Part shown: one piece after another, positions 45,133 to 55,110 of the stretch
How positions within the stretch are numbered: the first letter of the stretch is position 1
Layout of the letters: every line of letters starts with the position of its first letter
Source: Agarivorans sp050870875
GTDB lineage: Bacteria > Pseudomonadota > Gammaproteobacteria > Enterobacterales > Celerinatantimonadaceae
DNA: 64,000 bases
Assembly (NCBI RefSeq): GCF_050870875.2
Contig: NZ_CP194041.2
Coordinates: forward strand, 124,001 to 188,000
Direction of reading: 5' to 3'
Notes under the pieces: model-generated
Databases searched by the model: none
What the model was told of the DNA's origin: nothing
What the model saw: the letters and a program-made list of their open reading frames with translations, nothing else
Position numbers and translations under genes: made by a program

Positions 45133-46622
45133 GTCTTGAAAGCCAAACCGTTCTAGACCCAAGTGTTGAACAAGCGCAGGGCTCTATCTTGGAGCAGGCG
45201 ATTGGCGCGACGAAGCAGACGGACTACTCTCGCTCAAAAGAATTGTTAAGAACACTTACTGAAGAAGCGTTGAAAGGTACCGTGACTTGGAATAAAAATC
45301 TTACCGTAACTTTTCGAGAAGCGATTGCCGGGATTGATGAACTTATTTCCAAGCAGCTTGCTGAGGTGATGCATCACCCAAGTTTCCAAAAGCTGGAAGG
45401 ATCTTGGCGTGGTTTGAATTACTTAGTGATGAATTCTGAAACTAGTCAAACTCTGAAAATTCGAGTGCTCAGCATGAGTAAGAAAGAGTTGCATAAAGAT
45501 TTGAGCAAAGCGGTTGAATTTGATCAGAGCCAAATTTTCAAAAAGGTTTATGAATCTGAGTTTGGAACGCCAGGGGGTGAACCTTACGGTGCCTTAGTTG
45601 GTGATTATGAGTTTACCAATCATCCAGAGGACATCGAAAGTTTAAGTTTGATGTCGAATGTTGCAGCGGCCGGCTTTGCGCCCTTCTTATCGGCATCATC
45701 ACCGGCTTTATTTGGTTTTGATAACTGGACCGAACTAACCAAGCCTCGTGATCTTGAGAAGGTGTTTGAGTCTTTAGAGTACACCAAATGGCGTTCATTC
45801 CGCGAAAGTGATGATTCTCGATTTGTGACGCTAGCTATGCCGCGAGTATTGGCGCGTTTACCTTATGGTGAAGCGACAACGCCGATTGAAGAATTTCGTT
45901 ATGAAGAGTTTGAACTTGATCCGCAAACTGGCATGTCCAAAACCACTGAGCATGATGAATACTGTTGGATGAATGCTTCCTATGTATTAGGTGCGCGGAT
46001 GACCGAAGCTTTCGCTAAGTATGGTTTTTGTACTGCTATTCGTGGTGCCGAGGGAGGCGGCAAGGTTGAAAACCTGCCTTCGCACCTCTTTGTTTCCGAT
46101 GATGGCGATCCAGATTTGAAATGCCCAACTGAAATTGGCATTACTGATCGACGTGAAGCGGAATTGAGTAAATTAGGTTTTTTGCCTTTGTGTCACTATA
46201 AAAACACCGATTACGCAGTGTTTTTTGGCGCGCAAACCTGTCAAAAATCCAAGCGCTTTGATAATCCAGATATCACTGCAAATGCGGCTATTTCTTCACG
46301 TTTACCATACATCATGGCTACCTCTCGTTTCGCTCATTACCTTAAGGTGATGGCTCGCGACAAAATTGGCAGTTTTATGGAAGCTGAAGACGTTGAGAAT
46401 TGGTTGAATCGATGGATCTTAAGTTATGTCAACGCCTCTGAGGGAGGCGGTCAGGAGATCCGTGCGAAATACCCATTAGCTGACGCTAAGGTTCAGGTAA
46501 AAGAGATCCCTGGTGCGCCGGGTTCCTACAACGCCGTGGCTTGGTTACGGCCTTGGTTGCAGATGGAAGAACTCACCACATCGTTGCGCCTGGTCGCAAA
46601 AATTCCAGAAATTGGCGGATAA
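45129..46622 (+). CDS. tssC: T6SS contractile sheath large subunit TssC (VipB)
   Basis: The 497-residue product shows 'LTVTFREAIAGIDELISKQL', 'VMHHPSFQKLEGSWRGLNYL', 'PGGEPYGALVGDYEFTNHPE', 'FAPFLSASSPALFGFDNW' and 'EIGITDRREAELSKLGFLPL', and ends 'MEELTTSLRLVAKIPEIGG'. This is the full standard TssC, the main sheath subunit. Its stop is seven bases before a terminator-like hairpin that separates it from a second TssC-family gene. Confidence 0.97.
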   Translation: MSLESQTVLDPSVEQAQGSILEQAIGATKQTDYSRSKELLRTLTEEALKGTVTWNKNLTVTFREAIAGIDELISKQLAEVMHHPSFQKLEGSWRGLNYLVMNSETSQTLKIRVLSMSKKELHKDLSKAVEFDQSQIFKKVYESEFGTPGGEPYGALVGDYEFTNHPEDIESLSLMSNVAAAGFAPFLSASSPALFGFDNWTELTKPRDLEKVFESLEYTKWRSFRESDDSRFVTLAMPRVLARLPYGEATTPIEEFRYEEFELDPQTGMSKTTEHDEYCWMNASYVLGARMTEAFAKYGFCTAIRGAEGGGKVENLPSHLFVSDDGDPDLKCPTEIGITDRREAELSKLGFLPLCHYKNTDYAVFFGAQTCQKSKRFDNPDITANAAISSRLPYIMATSRFAHYLKVMARDKIGSFMEAEDVENWLNRWILSYVNASEGGGQEIRAKYPLADAKVQVKEIPGAPGSYNAVAWLRPWLQMEELTTSLRLVAKIPEIGG

Positions 46623-46628
46623 TTAAAA

Positions 46629-46651
46629 GCGGGCCGCAAGGTCCGCGTTTT
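46629..46651 (+). terminator. Terminator/attenuator between the two tssC genes
   Basis: GCGGGCC-GCAA-GGTCCGC (one G-T pair, GNRA loop) followed by GTTTT. It lies seven bases after tssC and ends three bases before the ATG of the next gene. Partial termination would favour the sheath genes upstream. Confidence 0.8.
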
Positions 46652-46654
46652 CTC

Positions 46655-48208
46655 ATGACAATGACTCAAACTTTACCATCTCTGCGCTTTGTGGATAGCC
46701 AAACTTTGCAACAAATTGATGTTGAACCGTTGCGGATCGATGCGGATTGGTGTGCCCAAAGTGAAGTCGTGGATCAATTTCTGGCCACTGAAGATGCCTA
46801 TCTCGCCTTGCGTATTTGGCTGGAGAAGGATAATCAGCAGCTTGAATCATGGTCTGCAGAGCGCTTGCGGCCAATTTTACTGCGGGCTATTCGTGATATT
46901 GATGAGCGCCTGAATAACCAAGTGAATGCGATTATTCACCATCCTCACTTTCAACAGTTAGAGGCAAGTTGGCGGGGGCTTGAGTATCTTACTGCCCAAA
47001 TAGGTCCGCAAGAACACAGCCTTGTGACCAAAGTGAAGTTGATTAGTATCAGTTGGCAAGAGTTGTGTCGCGATGTCTCTAGAGCCATCGAATTTGATCA
47101 AAGTGAGTTATTTAAACAGATCTATAGCAATGAATTTAATATGCCTGGTGGAGAGCCCTTTGGCATGCTTGTCGGCGATTATCGAGTGAGTCATAAAGCG
47201 CGTAACGGTATTGCGATAAATGATTTAGAAGCGCTGCGGGCTATTAGTCTTACCGCCGCAGCCGCTTTTGCTCCTTTTGTCACGGGGGCAGATCCTTCAA
47301 TGTTGGGGGTCGATTATTTCAGTGAATTGGCGTCGGTGCGTGATATTGCGGCGCAGTTCTCTCAAGATGAATACCTGTTGTGGCGCAAGTTAAGAAGTCA
47401 GGAAGACTCGCGATTCTTAGGTATTGCTGCACCAAATATCTTGATGCGGGAGCCATATCAGCAAGATGGCCGACGTCAAGAAGGCTTTATGTTTGTTGAG
47501 CAAGTGAATGATCCGGAACGCGATTATTTATGGGGAAATGCGGCCTATGGTGTGGCTTCGGTAGCGGTACGTGCATTTAGAGAGTCGGGTTGGTTCAGTC
47601 AAATTAGAGGCTTACAGCCGGGTCAATATAAACATGGTCTGGTGTTTGACTTGCCTGGTTCAGATTTTAAGCTGTCACGGCATATTCGTTCAGCGAAGCC
47701 CCCAGTTAATTTGCAGGTGGGAGATCGACTAGAGAAACAGTTGTCTGATAGCGGTTTTATTCCGGTCTCCACTGTTCCTCACACCGAGCACTTAGTCTTG
47801 TACAGCAATGCTTCGGTGAATCTACCTAAGCATTATGACAGTATGGCGGTGGCGGTGAATGCGCGCCTCTCCTCAATGTTGCAATATGTATTATGTGTCT
47901 CGCGATTTGCTCATTATCTCAAGATTATAGGACGTGACCGGGTCGGCAGATTTGATAGTGCCCACTTGATCGAACGTGATCTACAGCGTTGGTTGCATCG
48001 CTATACCACCGCCTCCGATGAGGCATCTGACGAAATCCGAGCCCGTTATCCGCTGAATGAAGCCAGTATCCAGGTTAAAGAGCAGCGGGGTAAACCCGGC
48101 CATTACTACTCCATTATTCACTTACGACCACATTTTCAGCTGGATCAGATGGTATCCAGTATTCGCTTGATAACCGAGTTATCGCCAAGCTACCACCAAG
48201 CAGGATAA
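46655..48208 (+). CDS. Second TssC-family protein (TssC2/ImpD type)
   Basis: The 517-residue product is a TssC/EvpB-family paralogue: 'IIHHPHFQQLEASWRGLEYL', 'PGGEPFGMLVGDYRVSHKAR' and 'FAPFVTGADPSMLGVDYF' line up with TssC, and the end 'LDQMVSSIRLITEL' matches the sheath C-terminus. It differs strongly elsewhere, for example 'GDRLEKQLSDSGFIPVSTVP', where TssC has 'TDRREAELSKLGFLPL'. Some T6SS loci (such as rhizobial impC/impD) carry such a pair. No clear ribosome site precedes the ATG, which sits right after the hairpin. It could modify the sheath end or replace TssC at some step; not known. Confidence 0.88.
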   Translation: MTMTQTLPSLRFVDSQTLQQIDVEPLRIDADWCAQSEVVDQFLATEDAYLALRIWLEKDNQQLESWSAERLRPILLRAIRDIDERLNNQVNAIIHHPHFQQLEASWRGLEYLTAQIGPQEHSLVTKVKLISISWQELCRDVSRAIEFDQSELFKQIYSNEFNMPGGEPFGMLVGDYRVSHKARNGIAINDLEALRAISLTAAAAFAPFVTGADPSMLGVDYFSELASVRDIAAQFSQDEYLLWRKLRSQEDSRFLGIAAPNILMREPYQQDGRRQEGFMFVEQVNDPERDYLWGNAAYGVASVAVRAFRESGWFSQIRGLQPGQYKHGLVFDLPGSDFKLSRHIRSAKPPVNLQVGDRLEKQLSDSGFIPVSTVPHTEHLVLYSNASVNLPKHYDSMAVAVNARLSSMLQYVLCVSRFAHYLKIIGRDRVGRFDSAHLIERDLQRWLHRYTTASDEASDEIRARYPLNEASIQVKEQRGKPGHYYSIIHLRPHFQLDQMVSSIRLITELSPSYHQAG

Positions 48209-48212
48209 ATAG

Positions 48213-49022
48213 ATGCAACAACAAATAAAACAGTTGATTCAACAGGGACAGTTAAGTGAAGCAATTGCCGCGACTATCGCGCATTTAAAAGTAAAACCTA
48301 AAGATTTAGATACGCGCAGTAGCTTTATTGAGTTGTTGTGTATTGATGGCCAGTTAGAGCGCGCCGATCAGCAGTTAGATCTATTGGTGAAACAGCACCC
48401 GCAATGTGTACCAGGGGCATTAAACATGCGTCAGTTAGTACACGCGGCTCAATCTCGAGTTGATTTTGCGCACGGTGGCGATACCGCCAGTTTGGTGAGT
48501 GGTGCAAAGCAAAGCTTAACTCAGCTTATTGAATTGCGTTTAGCGTTGCTCAATAAAGATCAGCGTGCATTAACGCGTGCAGCGCAGCAGTTGGAGCATT
48601 TGCGTGAATCTGCTGAGTTAACAATCAACGATCAAACTTGCACTGAACTTCGTGATTTAGATGACAGCTTAGCGGGTTACTTGGAAGTGTTTGGCTCAAA
48701 TGGCTTGTATTATTTTGTGTCTTTTGCCGATGTGACTTGGCTAAAGTTACTCCCCGCGACCAGTCTATTCGAACAGATCTGGCGTCGTGCTGAATTAGAT
48801 ATAAAAGATGGTCCTTCAGGTGAAGTATTCCTGCCGATGACTTACCTCGCTAGTGAGAGCGACGCTGAAAAATTGGGTCGCGAAACAGATTGGCAGCCCT
48901 TGTTAAATAGTGAGTTCTTTCAAGGACGAGGGCTAAAAATGTGGCTAGTAAACGATAATGCGCTGGCTATATCTTTGCTTGAGTCTTGCTCTACTCTTAG
49001 CTGCACAGAGACGGTTGAGTGA
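48213..49022 (+). CDS. tagJ: T6SS accessory protein TagJ (ImpE family)
   Basis: The 269-residue product shows the ImpE/SciE pattern: 'LIQQGQLSEAIAATIAHLKV', 'RSSFIELLCIDGQLERADQQ', 'GALNMRQLVHAAQSR' and 'GPSGEVFLPMTYLASESDAE'. The N-terminal half is helical and TPR-like. TagJ binds the TssB N-terminus and is found in T6SSs where it may help ClpV recycle the sheath. It starts four bases after TssC2 and its TGA overlaps the tssE ATG. Confidence 0.9.
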   Translation: MQQQIKQLIQQGQLSEAIAATIAHLKVKPKDLDTRSSFIELLCIDGQLERADQQLDLLVKQHPQCVPGALNMRQLVHAAQSRVDFAHGGDTASLVSGAKQSLTQLIELRLALLNKDQRALTRAAQQLEHLRESAELTINDQTCTELRDLDDSLAGYLEVFGSNGLYYFVSFADVTWLKLLPATSLFEQIWRRAELDIKDGPSGEVFLPMTYLASESDAEKLGRETDWQPLLNSEFFQGRGLKMWLVNDNALAISLLESCSTLSCTETVE

Positions 49023-49498
49023 TGAGTGGTTTACCAGCTTTGCAACTGTCCTTACTTGATCGTTTGTGTAATACCCATGATGACGCGCTGGCTTCAAACG
49101 GCGTTTACTCTAGCTATGGTCGACAGGCTTATCGGCAAAGTATTCGTCGAGATCTAGAGGCCTTGCTGAATGCTAAATTGCATTGGCATACCTGGCCAGA
49201 GTGGTACCACGAGCTCGATCTTTCTTTATTTAGCTACGGACTACCCGATTTCTCGTCAATGCCTTTAAGTAGTCAGGATGGAAGAGAGAGGCTCTGTCAG
49301 ATTGTTGAACAAACGATCCGCAAATTTGAGCCGCGCTTTATTGATGTATCGGTGTCGACGGTAAGCGATGAGCAACCGCTGGATCGAGTATTACGTTTGC
49401 GGATCCATGCCTTGTGTCATGCCGATCCTGAACCGGAAGAGATGACCTTCGATTCCGAAGTTGAACCCGTTTGCTTAGGCATAAAAATAGTTGAGTAA
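49022..49498 (+). CDS. tssE: T6SS baseplate protein TssE (gp25-like)
   Basis: From this ATG the product is 158 residues. 'SLLDRLCNTHDDALASNGVY' opens it, and 'SIRRDLEALLNAKLHW', 'LFSYGLPDFSSMPLSSQDGR' and 'IRKFEPRFIDVSVSTVSDEQ' are the gp25-like core. It starts sheath assembly on the baseplate. The ATG overlaps the TagJ stop (TGATG). Confidence 0.93.
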   Translation: MSGLPALQLSLLDRLCNTHDDALASNGVYSSYGRQAYRQSIRRDLEALLNAKLHWHTWPEWYHELDLSLFSYGLPDFSSMPLSSQDGRERLCQIVEQTIRKFEPRFIDVSVSTVSDEQPLDRVLRLRIHALCHADPEPEEMTFDSEVEPVCLGIKIVE

Positions 49499-49501
49499 GT
49501 C

Positions 49502-51331
49502 ATGAGTGATGAACTATTAAAGTATTACAATCGTGAACTTGCTTATCTGCGTCATATGGGGGCCGAGTTCGCCGAACGTTATCCTAAAGTGGCTGGGCGT
49601 TTGCGGATCAGCGAAGAAAGTGTCGAAGATCCGCATGTATCTCGTTTATTAGAGGGCGTTGCTTTGTTAACTGCTCAAGTGCGGCAAAAGCTTGATGACA
49701 GTTTTCCTGAGCTTACGGAAGCTCTACTTGGTCAACTTTACCCTGATTATCATGCACCGATCCCCTCGATGTCAGTGATTAAGATGAGCACTCAAAACGT
49801 CACTGACTATAGTTTGATGATCCCTAAAGGGACGGAATTAGATACCCAAGTTCCGGGCTATAAAAGTTGTCGTTTTAATACGTGTTACGACGTGCAAATG
49901 TGGCCGATAGAGCTTACTAAAGCGAGTTTTGAAAGTGCCCCCTTTAAAGCGCCTCGGCCCAATTTTCAAAAGCATGTTAGCGCCGTTTTAAAATTAAGAC
50001 TGAGTTGCGAATTTGATGATGTGTCGTTCCGTGATTTAGGTATCGACAAGCTGCGATTCTATATTCACGGCCAACCACAGCTGAGCTATCAACTTTATCA
50101 ATTAATTTTTCAATCGAGTGTTGGTATGGCATTTGCCAATCCTGACAGTATGCAGGCTCGCCAATATTTGCAAGCAAGGCATATACATGCGGTCGGCTTT
50201 GCCGATGAAGAAAAGGTCGTACCTTACGAACAACGTAGTTTTAATGGCTACCGTTTGTTGGTTGAGCATTTTTTATGTCCTGAGAAATTCATGTTTTTTG
50301 AGCTTCAAGATCTGGAGCCCAATTGGTTTGGTGAGCAGCATGAAGTGGACCTATATATCTATCTTGACGCCGATTCTGATATTCTGGCGAAACAGCTTAG
50401 TGCAGATAACATCTTACTTGGTTGTGTACCTGTGGTGAATCTGTTCGAAGATGAGTTGGAGCCGCTGCGCTTAGATCCCGCTCGGTTTGAGCATCGTCTG
50501 GTGCCTCGCTATCGTGATGCGGATATCTCCGAAGTGATTCGCATATTAGATGTAGAAGCTTTTGATCAGCACGACAATGGTGTTGCAGTCACGCCTTTTT
50601 ATGGTAGTCAGCTTCCTCATTATGTGCCTGCGGGTCATCTATTTTGGACGCTGCGTCGTGAATTCAACAAATGGGCGGGAGGCCATGACGAGCCGGGCGT
50701 AGAGAGCTATTTATCAGTGGTTGATGGCAATGCGAAGCCGCTGGATATCGAGCAGCATGAACAATGGCTGATTTCAGCGAAAGCTCTGTGCAGTAATCGA
50801 AATTTGCCTGCAAGACTGCCCTTTGGTGGGGGTCAACCCTCGGTCGTGATGCCCAGTCGCGCTGACTCTCTAAAAAATGTTCGCTGTTTGCTGCCATTTA
50901 GCGAACCGGTGCGACCGGCAATGTTTGATGCTTCTCGCTGGCAATTGGCCAGTCACCTAACGCTCAATCACTTTACTCAGGCAAATGCAGTCCAGTTGTT
51001 GCAGGAGTTGTTGCAGTTGTACGACTTTAAACAGTTACCGCAAACCAAGGTGTTGATTGAAGCTATCACCAGTCTGGATGTTCAGCGAGCAACCGCAAGA
51101 GTCGTACAAAATGGTCGAGTTGGTTTCTGCCACGGTTCGGACATCGAGCTTGTATTTACCAACCAAGATTTGTCTGGCACCAATCTGTTCTTTTTTGGCA
51201 ATGTACTGGCACACTTTTTTGCACAATACACCACCATTAATAGCTTTACCCGTTTAACGATTCGAATACTGGGCCATGCTCAAGCATTGCATCGCTGGCC
51301 CGCCTTGGCGGGAGATATGGAGCTGTTATGA
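49502..51331 (+). CDS. tssF: T6SS baseplate protein TssF
   Basis: The 609-residue product begins 'LLKYYNRELAYLRHMGAEFA' and 'ERYPKVAGRLRISEESVEDP', the strongly conserved TssF start, and contains 'QLYPDYHAPIPSMSVIKMS' and 'PFYGSQLPHYVPAGHLFWTL'. The end 'FFGNVLAHFFAQYTTINSFT' is also typical. It forms the baseplate wedge with TssG and TssK. Its stop overlaps the tssG start (ATGA). Confidence 0.96.
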   Translation: MSDELLKYYNRELAYLRHMGAEFAERYPKVAGRLRISEESVEDPHVSRLLEGVALLTAQVRQKLDDSFPELTEALLGQLYPDYHAPIPSMSVIKMSTQNVTDYSLMIPKGTELDTQVPGYKSCRFNTCYDVQMWPIELTKASFESAPFKAPRPNFQKHVSAVLKLRLSCEFDDVSFRDLGIDKLRFYIHGQPQLSYQLYQLIFQSSVGMAFANPDSMQARQYLQARHIHAVGFADEEKVVPYEQRSFNGYRLLVEHFLCPEKFMFFELQDLEPNWFGEQHEVDLYIYLDADSDILAKQLSADNILLGCVPVVNLFEDELEPLRLDPARFEHRLVPRYRDADISEVIRILDVEAFDQHDNGVAVTPFYGSQLPHYVPAGHLFWTLRREFNKWAGGHDEPGVESYLSVVDGNAKPLDIEQHEQWLISAKALCSNRNLPARLPFGGGQPSVVMPSRADSLKNVRCLLPFSEPVRPAMFDASRWQLASHLTLNHFTQANAVQLLQELLQLYDFKQLPQTKVLIEAITSLDVQRATARVVQNGRVGFCHGSDIELVFTNQDLSGTNLFFFGNVLAHFFAQYTTINSFTRLTIRILGHAQALHRWPALAGDMELL

Positions 51332-52305
51332 ATCTCTTTGAAGGCTTAAATAGTGGCAGCGAACAAGATTTTCATCATAGTGTGGTCGCGATCCAAGCAA
51401 GTCGGGGGGGCGTTCATCATGGAATAGGCTCCGATACGCTGCCAAAGCACGAAGCGCTGCGTTTTAAAGTGCCGCAAAATTTAGGTTTTCCGGGAAAAGC
51501 CTTAGCGAAGGTGGTGGTGCCAGAGTCGGCCTCGCAACCTTACCAGGTGTACGTCAATTTCATGGGCCTAACCGGGCCTAGTGGCGTATTACCCAGCCAT
51601 TATAGTGAATGGGTCATGGAACGTTGCAAACAAAAAGATGAATCGATGCGTGACTTTTTAGACATCTTTCATCACCGCGTTATTTCTTTGTACCACCGCG
51701 CTTGGGAGAAATATCAGTACCCACTGCAATATCTGCGTCGCTTACAAACTGGGCAATCCGATCCTATTTCTTTGGCTTTGCACGCATTAGCGGGGACTTC
51801 TACTTCTAGTCAACTTTATGTCGGCGGACTGTTTTCTCAAACCATACGCAGTGCACAAGCCTTAAAACAAATCGTTCAGCTGATATCAGGCTGTCAGGTG
51901 GTGGTTCATCAGCGAGTCGGGCAGTGGCTGAGTTTAAATGAATCTGAGCAAACGCAGTTAGGAGGCCGATTCACCCCTGAAGGTCAGCATGCTCAGCTTG
52001 GCAGAAGTGCCACCTTGGGCAGCAAAATATGGGATGTGGGCTCAGCCATTGACATTGATATTCAGGCCGACAGTCAAGCGGCGGCTCAGCGTTTGTTACC
52101 AGGAGGGCCGTTATTGGATCTATTGCAACAAACCGTGGCCGCATATTTACCGAATCATATTCGTCCTCGTTGGAGTTTAAGTGCACGTTATCGAGATATG
52201 CCGAGTGGGCGTTTAGGTCATTGCAGCTTGGCTCTTGGGCGCGGCGCATCCTTAAGCATGAATAGTCGGCACATGGAACAGTACACCAAGATAGTGATTG
52301 CGTAA
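51328..52305 (+). CDS. tssG: T6SS baseplate protein TssG
   Basis: The 325-residue product shows 'VNFMGLTGPSGVLPSHYSEW', 'RDFLDIFHHRVISLYHRAWE' and 'KYQYPLQYLRRL', the TssG/ImpH core, and ends with 'RPRWSLSARYRDMPSGRLGH', with the usual 'LG..SLALGRGA'. It pairs with TssF in the wedge. A purine-rich segment separates it from tssH by 31 bases. Confidence 0.95.
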   Translation: MNLFEGLNSGSEQDFHHSVVAIQASRGGVHHGIGSDTLPKHEALRFKVPQNLGFPGKALAKVVVPESASQPYQVYVNFMGLTGPSGVLPSHYSEWVMERCKQKDESMRDFLDIFHHRVISLYHRAWEKYQYPLQYLRRLQTGQSDPISLALHALAGTSTSSQLYVGGLFSQTIRSAQALKQIVQLISGCQVVVHQRVGQWLSLNESEQTQLGGRFTPEGQHAQLGRSATLGSKIWDVGSAIDIDIQADSQAAAQRLLPGGPLLDLLQQTVAAYLPNHIRPRWSLSARYRDMPSGRLGHCSLALGRGASLSMNSRHMEQYTKIVIA

Positions 52306-52336
52306 GCGCATTCGAAAGCAAGGAAAGGGAATAAAA

Positions 52337-54919
52337 ATGACCACAATGAGTTTGAAATCAATGGTTGAGAAGCTGTCGCCAGCTGCCAAGCAAAGTTTAG
52401 AGTCGGCCGCCGCGCTATCTAATAGCCGTAGTCATTTTAGTGTTGAAGTTCAGCACTGGCTGTTGGCAATGTGTGAGCAGCGCAGTGAGGATTTATACAT
52501 CATCGCTCAGTATTATTCGCTTGATTTAGCGGGCTTTATTCAGGATTTAAATCGTAGTCTTGAACAAGCTAAAACGGGTAATCCACAAACCCCAAGTTTG
52601 TCTCCGCAAATTGTGAGTCTATTAAGTGCAGCATGGATGGTCGCGACGATTGAATACCAGCAAACCAGCATTTTTCCAGTGCATATTCTTCACGCTTTAT
52701 TGAGTGACGATACTTTAAGTTTCACCACCATGGATTATTTGCAACATTTGGAAGCCATTGAGGTGAGTCAACTGAGCCGTATTTGGTCGGGCCTGCAAAA
52801 TAACGTTGGTGATGGCACTGTTCAGACTCAATCCTCAGCTAAAACGCCTAACTTAGAGCAGTTTACCATCGACTTAACCGAGCAAGCTCGACAGGGCCAA
52901 CTCGACCCAATTTTAGGGCGTGATGATGAAATCCGTCAGATGATCGATATTTTAACTCGTCGACGGCAAAATAACCCAATTTTGACAGGTGAGGCTGGGG
53001 TGGGTAAAACGGCCGTTGTGGAAGGTTTAGCTCAACGTATTGTCGCCAAAGATGTACCTGAATCATTACAGAATGTGAGGATTCAGGTCTTGGATTTAGC
53101 CTTGCTACAGGCAGGTGCTGGGATGAAGGGCGAGTTTGAAAATCGTTTAAAGTCGGTGATCAGCGAGGTAAAAAACTCGGCAATCCCAATCGTTGTTTTT
53201 ATCGATGAAGCGCATACGTTAATTGGCAGTGGCGGCCAAGCTGGGCAGAACGATGCTGCTAATTTACTCAAGCCAGCCTTGGCGCGGGGTGAACTGCGAA
53301 CAATTGCCGCTACAACTTGGGCTGAGTACAAGAAATATTTTGAGAAAGACGCTGCCTTGACGCGTCGCTTTCAAGTGGTGAAAGTTGAAGAGCCTAGTGA
53401 AGACAAAGCGATCGTCATGTTGCGAGGTTTGCTGCCAGCGATGGAAAAGCATCATCGAGTCAGTATTAGCGATCAAGCTTTACAGGCAGCAGTTTGTCTT
53501 TCAAATCGTTACATTAATGGTCGTCAACTACCCGATAAAGCGGTGGCCTTGCTCGATACAGCTTGTGCCCGGGTAGCGATGAGCCAAGCGGCAACGCCAA
53601 GCCAGGTAGAGCATTTACAGCGACAGCAGCAACAACTCAGTGCTCAAATTGAGCAATTAGAGAGAGAACAGTTAACGGGTTCTAATCATCAAGCTCTACT
53701 CAGCCAACTTAGCTGCCAATTGGTAGATGTTCAAGCTGCCTTTGCGCAAGCCGAAAGCACTTGGCGTGACGAACAGGGTTTGGTGAAAAAAGCCAAGCAG
53801 TATGTTGATGAGATCTTAAATGTGGATCATGACGATCGGCTTGAGTTACGTCGTCAGCTGGTGGATTTGAAAGCCTCTTTAGCGGAAGTGGCTCAACCGA
53901 TGGTGTTCTTAGAAGTTGATGAATTACTCGTTGCAGAGGTGATTGCTGATTGGACGGGTATTCCTCTTGGGCGGATGCAAGCTAATGAGATAACTACGGT
54001 TTTGAACTTATCACAGAAAATGGCCGAGCGGATTATCGGCCAGGATCACGCTCTAGATTTAATCAGCAAAGTAGTACAAACCACCCGTGCTCATCTCAGT
54101 GACGAGCGTAAGCCCAATGGGGTGTTTTTACTCACGGGACCCAGCGGTACAGGTAAAACGGAAACCGCTTTAACTTTGGCTGAACAGGTCTATGGCAGTG
54201 AAGATAACCTCACGGTAATCAATATGTCGGAGTTTAAGGAGGAGCATAAGGTCTCTTTATTAGTCGGCTCTCCTCCGGGATACGTGGGGTATGGTGAAGG
54301 GGGCGTGCTCACCGAGGCTGTGCGGCGCAAACCTTACAGCGTGGTATTACTGGATGAGATGGAAAAAGCCCACCCCGGAGTGCAAGACATATTTTATCAG
54401 GTCTTCGATAAAGGCTCGATTAAAGATGGTGAAGGTCGAGACATAGACTTCAAAAATACCATCATCATTATGACTTCGAATGTTGGAACTGATACCACCA
54501 CTGCTTTGTTTGAGGATCAAGAAACAGCCCCTGATATTGACGGCTTAAAACAGGCGCTTAACGATGACCTGCTCGCCGTATTTAAGCCGGCTTTTATCGG
54601 TCGCTTAAATGTGATCCCTTTTATTCCTCTAAATCACGTCACACTGCAGCAGATTGTTCGTTTGCAGTTACAGCGTGTCGAACAACGGTTTTCCAAGAGT
54701 TATAAAGGAACATTACGTTTTTCTGAGCAAGTCGCTGAATATTTGAACCAACAATCAAATAACGCAGATATAGGTGCGAGGGCGATTCAAAATAATATTC
54801 AAAATGATTTATTACCGATTATATCGAAAAAGGTGTTGGAGGCTGTTTTTTCTAAGAAAAACGTCGGTTCAATCTTAATCGATATACGTGATTCTAATTA
54901 TTGTGTAGAAACAGAGTGA
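52337..54919 (+). CDS. tssH: T6SS sheath-recycling AAA+ ATPase TssH (ClpV)
   Basis: From this ATG (AAGGAAAGGG upstream) the product is 860 residues. The N-terminal domain (about 1-160) matches ClpV rather than ClpB and binds the TssC helix. First AAA module: 'GEAGVGKTAVVEGLAQR' (from about residue 217), 'VFIDEAHTLIGSGGQAGQND'. The middle coiled coil is short. Second module: 'GPSGTGKTETALTLAEQ' (from about 600), 'SPPGYVGYGEGGVLTEAVRR' and 'LLDEMEKAHPGVQDIFYQVF'. It unfolds contracted sheath for reuse. It is the last structural gene before the separate hcp unit. Confidence 0.95.
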   Translation: MTTMSLKSMVEKLSPAAKQSLESAAALSNSRSHFSVEVQHWLLAMCEQRSEDLYIIAQYYSLDLAGFIQDLNRSLEQAKTGNPQTPSLSPQIVSLLSAAWMVATIEYQQTSIFPVHILHALLSDDTLSFTTMDYLQHLEAIEVSQLSRIWSGLQNNVGDGTVQTQSSAKTPNLEQFTIDLTEQARQGQLDPILGRDDEIRQMIDILTRRRQNNPILTGEAGVGKTAVVEGLAQRIVAKDVPESLQNVRIQVLDLALLQAGAGMKGEFENRLKSVISEVKNSAIPIVVFIDEAHTLIGSGGQAGQNDAANLLKPALARGELRTIAATTWAEYKKYFEKDAALTRRFQVVKVEEPSEDKAIVMLRGLLPAMEKHHRVSISDQALQAAVCLSNRYINGRQLPDKAVALLDTACARVAMSQAATPSQVEHLQRQQQQLSAQIEQLEREQLTGSNHQALLSQLSCQLVDVQAAFAQAESTWRDEQGLVKKAKQYVDEILNVDHDDRLELRRQLVDLKASLAEVAQPMVFLEVDELLVAEVIADWTGIPLGRMQANEITTVLNLSQKMAERIIGQDHALDLISKVVQTTRAHLSDERKPNGVFLLTGPSGTGKTETALTLAEQVYGSEDNLTVINMSEFKEEHKVSLLVGSPPGYVGYGEGGVLTEAVRRKPYSVVLLDEMEKAHPGVQDIFYQVFDKGSIKDGEGRDIDFKNTIIIMTSNVGTDTTTALFEDQETAPDIDGLKQALNDDLLAVFKPAFIGRLNVIPFIPLNHVTLQQIVRLQLQRVEQRFSKSYKGTLRFSEQVAEYLNQQSNNADIGARAIQNNIQNDLLPIISKKVLEAVFSKKNVGSILIDIRDSNYCVETE

Positions 54920-54947
54920 TTTGTGTTTATTTATTGATGTAAATATC

Positions 54948-54953
54948 TATAAT
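54948..54953 (+). promoter_or_regulatory. Possible -10 box of an hcp promoter
   Basis: A perfect TATAAT lies in the 191-base gap between tssH and hcp. No good -35 box stands at the right distance; the region upstream is T-rich. The gap and the terminator after hcp suggest hcp is a separate, strongly expressed unit. Confidence 0.35.
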
Positions 54954-55110
54954 GTGTTCTTCGAAGTTGTGATGGTTGTCTTTTTAATTTGTTTTTTACT
55001 GGATTGATTTGTGAGATGGCTGCGACAAGTAAATTTGCTCGTTTAAGGCGATGCATTAATAACCTAGCCCTTATGGGTATATTTTTAAAAATTAGCTAAA
55101 GGAACTTAGC

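Noticed and set aside
55018..55058. TGGC...TTGC pair upstream of hcp as a sigma-54 promoter
   Set aside because: The GG and GC elements are too far apart; sigma-54 promoters need about ten bases between them.
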